Assembly (NCBI RefSeq): GCF_028372415.1
Contig: NC_092872.1
Coordinates: 15,466,479 to 15,530,478, forward strand
Origin: Notamacropus eugenii
Lineage: Eukaryota > Chordata > Mammalia > Diprotodontia > Macropodidae
Reading direction: 5' to 3'
DNA length: 64,000 nucleotides
Positions 44,880 through 56,224 of this stretch are shown one piece after another. Below the pieces are notes generated by a model. That model saw nothing but the letters and a program-made list of their open reading frames with translations. It was not told the DNA's origin and made no database searches. Each line of letters starts with the position of its first letter. The first letter of the stretch is position 1. The position numbers were made by a program, and so were the translations under genes.

Positions 44880-46500
44880 ATTTAGTGCTCTGTGGATAAT
44901 TTTGCAGGTAGATAAAATGACTTTTTCATAATTGAATAAGAGTTTTAGGTTATAAGTTCATCTTCTATAGATTCACTGAAGGAATCTATTGACAACTCCA
45001 ACACAGACAGGACAGCAAGGATGACATTCACCTCATCCTGTTCCCACGTGATTTCAATTCCTTCCATGAGTTCTGTATGCTTTGCAATTTTTTCATCCAT
45101 TTTAGGGTGATATTTATTAAAAAATTATTGTTCTTAAATTTTTATGAATCAATGTTATGTCTGGGCACTTGTGGGCAAGAATTATGTCCATGATGATACA
45201 CTGCTTCTAATGTAATTTATTTTTTGAATTCTCAATATTCAGAGAGGGTTATATGGTTATAACACAGAGGGATTTATTGGCTGTTTGTTTATGAGTAATA
45301 GTACTTTTCTGGTGTACATTTCCAGCCACTGTGTCTTATAGGTACCCAGCAGATGCTCAGTTTTATATACAGGGCTGTTGAACAAATGACCTCCCTATAA
45401 ATTCTGATGTCAGTGACCTGATCCTGAATTACTATCCTAAGCTGTGCCATTAATATATGAGTCCATATGATTCAAACATGTCATTTTTTGTCCATATATT
45501 CTTGGTTGAAATCACATGGATATCATCCTTCAGATTCCACCCTTAGATCTTACTCACTTCCTAGACTCTGTATAGAAATAAATAAATCACTTTGAGTTAC
45601 ATTAGACAAATCCAATAGCATATACCTTTGTCAGTCATTCCCATTCCTTTGTGAAGTAAGATCTAGTTGTTTGAAACTTTATTCTGTACATTTTTATCCT
45701 ATCATGAGCACTGAGAATACCAATTCTTTTCCTCCTCTCTAGCTTCCTTGGGAATGAGTTTCATGTTTCCTTAACATAGTAATGGTTTTTGTTGGGGGAT
45801 GTTCTAGATCAAAAGTTCTTAACCTTGTTTTTTCTGTCAGAGAACTCTTCAGCAGTCTGGTAAATGCTATGGTCCTCATCTTACAATAATGTTTTTTTTA
45901 ATTCACAATTAAAGGAAATGGTAAATTTCAGAGATTTGTAAAATTAAAGATGTATTTTTTTCCCATAAAAGTTAATGGATCCCATGAAATCCATGCCTTG
46001 ACCTCTGGGGAGGACGAGGTTCAGGGATACCAAGCTAAGAAGTCCTTTCCAGATTTATTGCTGCCCATTTTCCCATGCTAAAAGTCTATGCTGGTGGCTA
46101 TATTACGACAGCTAATTGCTCTTAAGTGTCTTATTCCCATTAAACTTTGACTGTAGGATGCCAGTTAGGTTTTTCACTTCACAGCCACAATTTTCTGCCT
46201 GAGGGCCTTTTGCTCAGTGTGTCTTTCATGGAGAAAAAAAGTGTCTTGATCTACAGTAAAATTTTTAATGTAATATAACTCTCCATGATTCATTGATTCA
46301 GTTTAACTCTGGGATTCAAGCTCAAAGTCATCAGTCTCTTTTTATCCTTGGACACATTAAGAATTTTACATTGATCAAATACAAATATTATTAGAGAAAG
46401 TTTCCATAAGATTAAGCAGCTCTTTAATGTGCTTTTCAGGGGAGTCATAGAATGTGATGCCATCCATGTATATGAAGTGATTATTGTGATGTTTTGGTAC
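44880..46500 (-). mobile_element. Dong/R4-like LINE fragment, copy 1
   Basis: Near 46370-46500 the minus strand translates NNHFIYMDGITFYDSPEKH followed by IKELLNLMETFSNNI, which matches the reverse-transcriptase catalytic region of R4/Dong elements (usual form HLLYMDDIKLY). DNA further left, around 44950-45170, is similar to copy 2 at about 47435-47930. Several stops and shifts are present, so it is dead. A hAT-like piece sits at 45805-45990. Confidence 0.6.
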
Positions 46501-46759
46501 AACTCTCTTTAAAGCCATACAAAATAGAGAAACATGGAAACATGCAAAATAATGTTTGAAATGAGCAGGACCAGGAAAACATTATATATAGTAACAACAA
46601 TATTGCTTTAAGAATGACTTTGAGTGAATAAGTTATTTTGTTTATTATAAACCCCCAAATTAACTATGATAGGCATATGAAGATGCTAACTGCATGCAGA
46701 GAAAGAAGGAATTTCCTTTGTTTACAATCTTACCCACTCTAGACATGGACAATGGATTG

Positions 46760-47149
46760 TGCTTTAATGAATGTAATGGTAATTAAATGGGAAACTCTTC
46801 CCCTTTCATTAATAGCCCATGTGACCTGCTTAAATCACATGGAAGCCTAAGTCATATGTGGTAGAGGAGCTTGCTGAAAGGGTGGAACAGGAAGAGTGGA
46901 GCAGAACTGAGAGGAGGTTACTGAGAGCAGTTAGAGTGAAAGGATAGAGAGGAGGCAGGCAAGCAAATAGCTAGACTGGTGAGTTTTTGTTTGTTTGTGG
47001 AAAGGCTTGGGAATGGCTTTGACCCCTGCAGCGCTAATAGTCACTTCTTGGTTACTATGATGGATTTGACTTTCTGGTTTGGGGATTTGGCTTTCTGGTG
47101 TCTGAATAAATGTTTTTCTTCTGCCTTCTATATAGAGAGTCTGTTATAG
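46760..47149 (+). mobile_element. LTR fossil, family copy A
   Basis: It is homologous over its full length to the minus-strand copy at 55822-56224. Shared blocks include GAGCTTGC near the start, ATGATGGATTTGACTTTCTG, TCTGAATAAATGTTTT with an AATAAA at 47105-47110, and AGAGTCTGTTA. Homology runs a little past the end (AACTACACTGGCATA). It is a solo or near-solo LTR of an endogenous retrovirus-like element, decayed, lying between the two R4-like LINE copies. Confidence 0.65.
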
Positions 47150-47547
47150 TTTGTGTTTCAGAACTACACTGGCATACTCTTAGTGGCCCTCGGTGCTGTG
47201 AATATTGCCTGGGCAATACAATGGGTTACTATTAACATCATCATTATCATCATCATTTTCATCTTTGTTATTGTGACTTTTTTCATTCTTTTCATCTTTT
47301 TAGAAGAAGCCCAGATAGAAATGATTCTAGGACAATTCGGTATTGAACTTTCTTTTATATTTAATGTTCTACAGATGATTACAGAAGTACTTAAAATAAC
47401 TCATTTTTGTATTTGGAATAAAAGTATTATGATGTAAATTCATCCTCCATAAATTCACTGAAACCATCCTAGTATAATTCCACTAGCAGACAGGATAACA
47501 GGGATGATATGTATCTCATCCTAATCCTAATTTTCCCCCTGCAACTC

Positions 47548-47792
47548 TGTTGTTATTGTTTAGTCATGTCTAACTCTTTGTGACTTTACATGGGATTTTC
47601 TTGACAAATATGCTGGGGGTGATTTATCATTTCTTTCCCCAGTTCATATTATAAATGAGGAACCTGAGGCAAACAGAGTTGCTCAGGGTCGCATAGCTGG
47701 TAAGTTTCTGAGGCTGGATTTGCACTCAGGAAGATGGGTCTTCTTGACTTCAGGCCCAATACTCTAACCCCTGCACCACCTAGCTGCCCCTT
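47548..47792 (-). mobile_element. Marsupial tRNA-derived SINE, minus orientation
   Basis: On the minus strand it begins GGGGCAGCTAGGTGGTGCAG and ends in CAATAACAACA. Near full length. Confidence 0.9.
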
Positions 47793-49247
47793 GCTCCTTC
47801 AGTTAGTTCTCTCTTTTAAAAGTTTTTCATCTATGGAACTTGGAGATTACAGGCATTTGGTATGGTGACAACCATTTGAAATGTTGGTCTAAGTTTTGGT
47901 GAATCAATGTCACATTTGGGCAATTGTGGGCAACAATTTAGGCTAATAAGTCCAGTTCTGGTTCAGTTTATTGGTTGATTTCTTCAGAATATTTTGAAAT
48001 TTCTATTTTTAAGACAAGAATGTGTCATGTCAGTTCATAAAAGAAAATGAGCTTTTGACATATTACTCTAACCATCAGTTCATGTCTGCTAGATATTTAT
48101 AACCTGCTGTGTTGCAGTTTCTATCGCTTCTTTAAATAATCTGTATTGACTAAGTCCAACCTTCTTAAAGATAACTTCTACATTTCTGTAACTTCTAGTG
48201 ATAAAGCTGATCTTGAATTGCTATCATAAACATCTCATTTCCAGAAACGAATCTGCATGACTCAGTCAATGGTTCACTGCTTATCTGGAAAGTAATGTTG
48301 GTGAAACACACACAGATATTGTTTATGGATGACCTTCTGGTTCTATTTCTATCTTAGCTATTTCTGAGTGTCCATCCCAAGCATTGAGTTAATTCAACTT
48401 GTCCATTGGAGTGTAACTCTTTCAGCTTCTATTATTACTCAAGGAAGTGATATATGATTATTTAAAATTATTTTTGTAGACTTTTAACCCAATTTATCAT
48501 GTACTTTAGGAATGTCCATCTTCTTTTTTTCTTTTTTTGGTAAGGCAACAGTAATTCTTGGATAGCTGCCTTATGGTGATGAGGCTTAGGTATCATTAAT
48601 ATTGTATAAATGGTTAAGATACTTTCCAAATATTTTATGGCTAATTTTAGAGTTTCAAAGGCATGTATTAGGACTAGTAATGGGCAAGTGTAAGTTGATT
48701 TAAATGTAGACTTCCCATTAAGTTTTGATTTCCGTATGCCGTCTAAATCTCTGTGGCATTTAGCCACAGCCTTCTCCTTAATATATTTATGCTTAATGTA
48801 ACCTGTCTGAAAGGGATCAAAGTATTTGTGGTTATCACACTCTTCTATTGGTTTAAAGCCTGAAACTATTAGGTTCCAGCTTTCGTTGTCATACACTAAT
48901 AATCTCACACTTATCGAATCAAAATTTCTGGATATCACTGGGGAAAGTTTCCATGAAGCAAGGAGGCTATTTAATATGCTTTTTGGTGGAGCATATAACT
49001 TGACATTGCCCTTGTACATCAAGTGATTAAGATGCTTTAGTTCAATCACCATGCCCCTTTAATTTGGAAGACATACTTAGTTTTATTTAGATTAGGAGAT
49101 ATGTTAATAGTACAAATATAAGAAGCAGCATAATGGGTTTAAACTGCCTCCCTCAGGGGGAAAATGGCACAATTTGTGAGTCATTCTTACACTGTTTTGT
49201 GGCATATTTTAAATACACAAGTTTTCCATATGACCATCATGTACTCT

Positions 49248-49510
49248 GGGGGCAACTAGGTGGCATGGTGGAGAGAGTGTTGGGCCTGGAGTCAGGAAGA
49301 TTCATTTCCTTGAGTTTAAATCTGTCCTTGGACACTAACTACTTGTATGACCCTGGACAAGTCACTTTACCCTGTCTGCCTCAGTTTCCTTATCTGTAAA
49401 ATGATTGGGAGAAGGAAAAGGCAAACCACTCCAGTATCTCTGCCAAGAAAACCCCAACCAAGGTCAGCCACAAAGAGTTGGGCACAATGAAACACCTGAA
49501 TAACAACAAA
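49248..49510 (+). mobile_element. Marsupial tRNA-derived SINE with target duplication
   Basis: It starts GGGGGCAACTAGGTGGCATG and ends AATAACAACAAA. The flanks ATCATGTACTCT (49236-49247) and ATCATATACTCT (49511-49522) match at 11 of 12 positions, so both ends are exact. It lies inside the R4-like LINE. Confidence 0.93.
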
Positions 49511-50276
49511 ATCATATACTCTAGGGTTTTTACTACACTTGGATCAATTTCATATATTTGCAATATATGAATAAGCTATAAGAATGTAACCTGAGTTAAA
49601 GACTTTGAAACATTCAAAATACTATTTTTGTCTAAGAGTTTATAGGTTATTTTAGTGATAAAAGTTAAACGTGCTTTATATAAAGTACATAATGATGCAA
49701 TTAGACTGTATTTGGAAAGATCACTGGCCTTATTTTTTTGGAATAAAGATGCAATACCTTCTGTTAATGAAGGTGGGATTGGTCTTACATCTGAGAATAA
49801 GTTGGAAAATTCCTTCTTAGTAATTCATATGCCAATGAATTTGAACAATTATAGATCTCCAGCCATGACATAGTCTAGTTTTGCAGAGAAGCTAATAGTT
49901 TAAATCACCACCTCTGAAGTGACTTCTTTCATTTGTTATATCACATGTACATAAACTGTCTGCTTCCTATTTCATCCAGTTTGCATTTTAGTAATGCCAG
50001 ACTTCTTTCAACCATATAGACCACGAGAAATCTCCCACATCTTGGTCATCTGGGGAGTCTCTCTTGCCTCTGACTTCTTTACTTTTCAAGCCTCTAGTAA
50101 AGTTTTGGGTTGCTGTTAAATTGCTTATTTTCATTTTTTATTTTGTTTTGACTCTATTAAGTCTAGTGCTCTACCTATTAGGCCACGCTGCCTCAATTTC
50201 TAATTAAGAGATTATTATTAATTATTCCCTGAAGTTTTCCAGACCCTCAATACACAAATAGAAAATAAAATCCCAC

Positions 50277-50739
50277 CTGGAGGGAGGAATAAGGTTCCTC
50301 GAACTCGACCTTCTCTAATTGGGATCCGCTGCAGCCCAGGGCCTGAGTACCAGCGTTCTATCATCTGACTAGCCTTTGGTTGAATGTTGGGAAAATCCTC
50401 CAAGACAAACGAATCATAGAGATCGAGTTGAATGTAAAAGGGGCTATTCATTACATCCTGCTTCACTAGTCGCCGAAATGGATTCACAGGCTTCAAGGAC
50501 CAGAAGAGACCCATGGGATGGACACCTGTATAGTCACCTCCAAGAGCAGCTGCTTTCTCTAGGTCCACATTGCCAGCCTCATCAGCCTTATAGAAAGCTC
50601 GAGACAGGAAGAGCTTCCCTTTTTCATCTGTCAGTGATGCCTTGAAGGTTACCACCTGAAAAGGGTTAAGTCCAGTTGCTCTGATGCACAAAGGCTCATC
50701 AGCAAGAGCTATTTGTGGGGTGACTACCAGTTGGAACAT
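50277..50739 (-). CDS. BAAT: BAAT first coding exon (N-terminal domain)
   Basis: The exon encodes residues 1-154 plus one base of codon 155: MFQLVVTPQIALADEP, then IRATGLNPFQVVTF, GGDYTGVHPMGLFWSLKP, ending REGRVRGTLFLPPG. This is the acyl-CoA thioester hydrolase/BAAT N-terminal beta-sandwich domain. I chose the ATG at 50739-50737 because it aligns with the human start (MIQLTATP). The open frame extends two codons upstream only through a TTG. The bases before the ATG (CCA) are not a strong Kozak context. The exon continues upstream as 5' UTR to a minus-strand acceptor TTTTATAG, giving an exon start at 50777. The donor is GTGGGA. The three coding exons sum to 1254 nt, or 417 residues plus stop; human BAAT has 418. 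Confidence 0.95.
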
Positions 50740-50777
50740 TGGCAAAGTACAATGTGTAGGGTAAGTGATACCTTGAC
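50740..50777 (-). other. BAAT: BAAT 5' UTR part of first coding exon
   Basis: Thirty-eight bases lie between the start codon and a minus-strand splice acceptor ACTTTTATAG ending at 50778. This implies at least one further upstream noncoding exon, as in human BAAT. I could not locate that exon or the promoter. Confidence 0.6.
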
Positions 50778-50879
50778 CTATAAAAGTAAAAACAAAGAAA
50801 CCAAAAATGTTAAATATATAATTTGTAAAATATAGGATAAGAAGGGTGGGGAGGGGAGGAGAAGGAAAAGGAGAATATC

Positions 50880-51030
50880 AATAAAGAATAAAAATAAAGA
50901 TGGTGAATATAATATGAAAAAAGGAAAATGAGCACAGAGGAAAGCTAGAAAGGAGAAATGAAAAGACAGAGGAAGGAAGGCAAGAAGAAAAGATGCAGAA
51001 AAGGAAGGAAGAAAGGAAGGAAGGAAATAG
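50880..51030. repeat. Purine-rich tract
   Basis: AGGAAGG and AGAAAGGAAGG units dominate. A minus-strand Ser/Leu/Phe open frame here is compositional. Confidence 0.8.
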
Positions 51031-51849
51031 ATATGAATAGAGTGCAGACACTGGGAAATTCTTAGAAGAAAAAATATCGACCCATATGTCTATAATAAAG
51101 CCTCGTATGTTTCTCCAAACCATTACAGAAAGAGTGGATGGCAAACAAAATGAATTAGAGTTTCTAATAGAAAAAAAGTAATTCAGTTTCCTATATTTTC
51201 ATTGAGATTTGATGGGATAAGAACCATGATTGGAATATGGCTCCAGGTAGAAAAGTAACTTAAGAGAGATTTCAAAAGCCCAATAACAAAATATGATTAA
51301 TTGAAGAAAAAAAAACAAGAAAGAGCTTAGAAGATTGAAATGAGTACGGAAGAAATTGGATTTGATAAATATAGAGAGAAATAAATGGGAAAAGCAAGGT
51401 CTATATATTCTTTTCAGCCATATCTGGAACATTCCAGGAAACAAATAAGTTATCAATAAATTCAGAAAAACACACATTTTAAATGGAATTTATAGGTCAT
51501 ATATAGTTAAGTAAAAATAATAATGAACAAGGGAAATATAACAAAAAGATTATAGACCCTTTTGGAGGCTTGTTTAATGACTCTCATTAAAGATCAAATT
51601 ACAGAAAGTAATATAGTTTATTAAAGATGATGTCATAAGTATAAGCTATCTAAAATGATAGAATGCAGCCAAGTCAGTTATCAGAAGCAAATTTTCTATT
51701 CCATAACACCTAAATTAAAAAGAGTAACAAAAAAATCAACTAAATGTACAATTTGAAAAAAGAGAAAATTATTATTTTTTAAAAGTTTGTTTTAAGCCCA
51801 GTGAAATTAAAAAAAACATTATAAAATGTAATCAAAAATAAGAGAAAAG

Positions 51850-51985
51850 AGCTATATCAGATTGCTTGCCATCTCAGGAAGGGAGAGGGAAGGGGAGAAG
51901 AAAATTTGGAACTCAAAACTTTTTTAAAATGTTCAAAAATTGTTTAATGTGTAATTGGGGGAAGAATAAAATATTATTTTAAAAG
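51850..51985 (+). mobile_element. LINE 3'-end module fragment
   Basis: It contains TATATCAGATTGCTTGCCAT, AAAATTTGGAACTCAAAACT and GTGTAATTGGGGGAAGAATA, as in the copy at 14965. Confidence 0.7.
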
Positions 51986-52632
51986 ATAAGATAGGAGAAA
52001 AGAATATCAAATTACCAAGGCCAGAAATGAAATGAAAATCACAACAAATACATAAAATAGAAAACTGAGATCCAACACCACTTAAACAGTTTGACCTAAA
52101 AATTCATAAAGGAAAATCAAGTGAATGAAGATTATCTATGATATGCATGTATTTGAGCATATCAGTATATAATACCTTGAAACAATACTGCAGATAAACA
52201 ATGAGCAAGCTTAATAAAGGAAAAAAAAAGAGAGTAAATTAGATTGCATTTGGAAAATTGTACAATGATTGCAATCTAAAACTGTCCCCTGAAACAAAAA
52301 TCCATAATTTTAACACCAGCATTCTTCTAATGATGCTAGATGACTTTATGAATCATGGAAAACTATCATCTCCAAAGAATAAAATTTTGAGTGAATAACA
52401 ACAAAAACCAACCCAGAAATAAATACAGTGTACATAAATTGACAGTAGAACATTCCCAGTGACAATGTACAAAATGTATCAGTGCTCATTTTTAAGTGGC
52501 GTAAAATATATCATTCAAGAGGTCTATGACTGAAAGGAAAATACACTGGAAATTGACAAGAGCAAGCTATATAACTGATGGACAATGCACCACACAGAGT
52601 ATATGGTAAGCAGTTAAATGCTTTATCTAATC

Positions 52633-52823
52633 CAGGGGTGGGGAACCTTTAGCACTGAGGCTACAAGTGGCATTCCAGATCTTTGGGTGTGGCCTTTTGA
52701 CTGAGTCCAAGTTTTACTGAACAAATTCTTTTATTAAAGGGAAGTTTGGAGTCAATCAAAGGGCTGCACTTGAGGACCTAGAGGGTCACATGTGGCCTCC
52801 AGACTGCAGGTTCCCCACCTCTG
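52633..52823. mobile_element. Complete 191-bp hAT MITE
   Basis: The terminal inverted repeats are CAGGGGTGGGGAACCT and AGGTTCCCCACCTCTG, with one mismatch. A perfect 8-bp target duplication, ATCTAATC, lies at 52625-52632 and 52824-52831, as expected for hAT transposition. There is no coding capacity. Fragments of the same family lie at 5995, 9887 and possibly 58664. Confidence 0.93.
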
Positions 52824-53089
52824 ATCTAATCTAATCTAGAAAACCTGGGTAATGCACTTTTAATAACCCAATGTGAAGAGTTACTAGAGCAGAGATTTAG
52901 TCATTTTTGTATTATGGACCTCTTTGGCAGTCTGTTCAGGTAGCTGAAAACTTATAGGAATGGGAGCATTTTTCTTTAATGTGATAAAAAGTATTTATTT
53001 GATAACAAGAGTTTTTATGTAACGGAGAAATATTAGAGGACTTCCTATTAAGAAGATAGAGAAAACAGTTTTCCGCTTTCAATATCACT

Positions 53090-54330
53090 ACTCAACATAA
53101 TTTTAGAAATGCCAGCTTATAGCAAAAAGATACAAAGCAGAAATTAAGAGAATAAACATAGTGAAAGATGAGATTAAAATATTTATATTTACAAGTGATA
53201 TCGTATACCTTTGTGAGTTACAGAACACCATCATCTCCAAAGAATTAAAATCGTGAAGAAAGGGGGTCAAGAAGGAAGACAAGGAAGAGGAGAGATATGA
53301 GAAAGAGGAAGAGAAAGGGGATGAGGAAAAGTAGAAGGAAAAGTGAACTACCATTCCGAAGTATGACAAAATGAATCCAATACTTCACTTACCAAGATCC
53401 ATACAATACCCATATAAAGACAGCTACAAAACAATTTCAGTAGTAACAAAGCACCAATTAAACAACTAATGAGATTTAGGAATGTTTTCTATAGATGTGA
53501 GTGATAGTTTCCTATCAAAGACCTACAACAGAATCCTCTCCATTATTCAGTCAATGCTGTGGATGTAGAGAGGCAAATGGATCTCTGTGAGGGATAGGGG
53601 GATGAATGAGAGGGAGAGAGAAGAGCTAGATTTCAAAATTTAGTAAAGTTAGAAATATTAAGCAAATTTTTTTATAAATTGAGTACAAATCAATCCAAAT
53701 ATCAACTGACTACTTAATAAAATTAAAGTGATAAAAAATATGCATATGTGGGAACAGATGGAAAAAATGTCAAGATTTTGCATTCGAAGTTCCAACTTTT
53801 TAAAAATGTTTAAATTCCTTAATAATCAGAAAAATGCAAATAAAGACAAATTTAAGATACCCACCTTACTTACACTTACTAGAAAGACAGAAATATCTTA
53901 ATAATATTGTGGAGACAATTAGGTCAAGGGCTTGTGAAGTTAGCAATATAAATATTATTTGTGTCTCAGGTTAATGTTTAAAAAAAAAATTTCTTTTGTG
54001 GTCCATATTGCAAATGCTTTTAAAAAAAGTATCACCTATCGAAAAGTTGGAATTGCTTTATCTGTTATAAACTGTGTTAAAAATAAAAAAAAATAGAAAG
54101 ACAGAAATAATAGCAAAGGAAAAGTCTAAAACCCAATATTGGCAGGATTGTGAGAAAACATGCTCTGTAACATATAATTTGTAGTAAATGGTACAGGGGA
54201 GTACAGTGAATCATAAAGTCAATATAAGGTGTCACCAAGTAATTCCATCTCTAGGACTTAATCCCCAACAGGATACACACATCCCAATGGAGCATGATCA
54301 AAAGCCATAATAAGAAAATTTTTGAAGGGG
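53090..54330 (+). mobile_element. L1 LINE ORF2 remnant
   Basis: Around 53115-53230 the + strand, across frames, reads phrases like EIKRINIVKDEIKIFIFTSD, followed by IVYLCEL, matching the L1 reverse-transcriptase region (usual EIKGIQIGKEEIK...FADD...YLE). Near 54130-54320 the DNA resembles the L1 stretch around ACTTAATCCCCAACAGGATA. It is heavily decayed. Confidence 0.6.
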
Positions 54331-54834
54331 ATTATGAATGAGGATACCGTGGTAATCACTAAAACATAGGAAGAAGTCTAGCAGTAAAAACCATCAAGAA
54401 CAGAGGACAAAAATTGTTTCCAAGGCCTCCAATATGCAGATAGGCTTTAGCTGGTGCAGTACAAAGGATGCTAGATTTGAAGTCAAAGTACCAGAGTTTA
54501 AAGAGAGGAAAAATAGATCATTGTTCAGCAATATGCATAGCTCTTCTGCAAAAAACAACAAAAAAGGAAATAATGGAAAATTGGAACATGACTAAACAAA
54601 TTATGCCATCGAATGACACAGAGAAAAGTGCCAGTGAATAATGATTATATTCCAAAGTAGAGATTACATGCAAAGAAAGTATTAAAGAGTTTTCATACAA
54701 TCTCACAACAAGGTGTGAAGAAATTCTCTAATCAAGCAGATCATTATGGAGTGACTTGGTTCCTGTATAAAGGCGATTGAAACCACACAGATTGACTGAA
54801 TCAGTCACCTCTCAGCGTTTCATATATGTGTGAA

Positions 54835-54870
54835 TGTATGTATGTGTGTGTATATTCGCACACACATATT
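54835..54870. repeat. TG/TA-rich microsatellite
   Basis: GTATGTATGTGTGTGTATAT run with a CACACACAT complement close by. Confidence 0.8.
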
Positions 54871-54874
54871 CAAT

Positions 54875-55260
54875 TCACAGAACAAAATGAGTATTTCCAT
54901 GACACAGTACAATTAAAAGGTGATTGCACACAACTGCAAATCTACCATCTACAACTTGCTCTTCCCTCCAAATATACAATAAAGTTATTATGTAAATTTC
55001 TTCTTTTTCCTTTTTTCTTCCTTTCCCTCCTTCCCCCATCACCTTTAGAAGACTACTATTAAGCACAAATAGGTATATATGCTTAATTATTCTATACAGA
55101 CTTCTATTTATCAGTACTTTCTCTGTATGAGGAGTAGTGTCATTCCTCATATGTCCTTTATTGTTAATCTGTGCATTCATAATAGTTAAAATAACTTATT
55201 GCTCAAAGTAGTTCTTAAGACAATATTGCTGTTACTGAATACAGCGTTCTCCTGTTTCTT
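54875..55260 (-). mobile_element. LINE 3'-end repeat, minus orientation
   Basis: On + it contains ATTTCCATGACACAGTACAA, CAAATATACAATAAAGTTAT and GACAATATTGCTGTTACTGA, the reverse complement of the 42350 family. Confidence 0.65.
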
Positions 55261-55821
55261 GTGGGAGGAAGTCAAGGCTTAGTGCAGTTTCTGGACTAAG
55301 AGTTCTGCACAGAGGTGAGGTGGGAGAGGATTTTTCTTAAACCTCCAGCAGAGGGATGAAAGGAGGATGAAGGTGCAAAGAAGAGCCTAGGCTTTCCTAA
55401 GGGGCAAACTGGCTCAGATTTTTTAAAAAATCCATGTTGATCAATAAAGGGATTGCACCTAGGAGTAATGCCATTGAGTAGCCATTACACTTTTACTCTA
55501 GGTAGAATAAGGAGACCAATCTTTAAAATAAAATTTAAAAATTAAGTGATCCCCTGTCTTCTTCCAGTCAAACTGCACAAGCTTAAGTGCCTCACCACAC
55601 ACACACATGTATATCATTTATCATCATCATCATTACCATCACTGAAAGTTCTGCCAGCAGAAGTCAGTTTGTTATGAACCTGGCTCCCATTACAGATTCA
55701 TTCGCCTCCCCAGATACACGGCATTGTCTGAATATTGGAGAGAATTCTGTGTTGCACCAAAGCTATTTTCATAGTGACTACAGTTGCACTGAATATGCCA
55801 GTGTAGTTTTGAATTACAAAA

Positions 55822-56224
55822 TGTAACAGACTCTTTATGTGGAAGATGAAACCAAAACATTTATTCAGACATCAGAAAGTCAAATCCATCATAGCAACAA
55901 AGAAATCTATACCCAATAACAATGCAGAAGGCAACACCCTCCCCAAGCCTTCCCTCTATTAGGCTTCCTACAAACCACCTCCCTTAAACAAAATCACAAA
56001 TTCTCTCACTCATGCTAGTTGCTGTCTGCTCTCTGTTTCCCAGCTCTGACTGCTCTGACCAATTTCTTCTCAGTTCAGCTCCACTTTTCCTCCTCCACCC
56101 ATTTGGCAAGCTCCTTCCACCACAGACTCATGTGATTCAGGCTCCCATGTAACTCATGCAGGTCACATATGCCTATTAATGGATGGGAAAGATCTTCCCA
56201 TTAAGAAACAAAAATACATTAACA
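55822..56224 (-). mobile_element. LTR fossil, family copy B
   Basis: It is the opposite-strand partner of 46760-47149. On the minus strand it begins TGTTAATGTA, includes ATGATGGATTTGACTTTCTG and TCTGAATAAATGTTTT, and ends near TCTGTTACA. The TG...CA ends and AATAAA support an LTR. No internal coding region is seen next to it. Confidence 0.65.

Larger units (their letters stand above)
47200..49900 (-). mobile_element. Dong/R4-like LINE fragment, copy 2
   Basis: A 194-codon open frame at 48468-49052 (minus) starts MVIELKHLNHLMYKGNVKLY and includes KSKLNGKSTFKSTYTCP and KPHHHKAAIQELLLPY. These match the segments after the RT active site in R4/Dong elements (usual forms KAINTY...PVL and HHPKAAI.R..LPR). 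Upstream DNA reads NKTKYVFQIKG, another R4-like phrase. The catalytic YMDD reads MYKGN here, so the enzyme is dead. SINEs interrupt it at 47548 and 49248. Confidence 0.68.
42266..50276 (-). other. BAAT: BAAT intron between first and second coding exons
   Basis: This intron of about 8 kb runs on the minus strand from donor GTGGGA just below 50277 to acceptor TCTTAG above 42265. Much of it is repeats: a LINE 3'-end copy (42350-42700), CR1/L3 pieces on the minus strand (42725-44650, broken by another repeat and a SINE), two Dong/R4-like LINE copies (44880-46500 and 47200-49900), an LTR fossil between them, and two SINEs. Confidence 0.9.

Noticed and set aside
47153-47437. 94-codon + frame with hydrophobic stretch
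   Set aside because: It starts at the end of an LTR fossil and runs through an ATC microsatellite; the hydrophobicity comes from ATC/ATT codons.
48468-49052. 194-codon minus-strand frame as a host gene
   Set aside because: It matches R4/Dong reverse-transcriptase phrases, lacks the active site and lies in a LINE, so it was annotated as a transposon remnant.
50740-50745. Upstream TTG as a start two codons before the BAAT ATG
   Set aside because: TTG is not a usual nuclear start. The ATG at 50739 aligns with the human BAAT start and gives the expected length.
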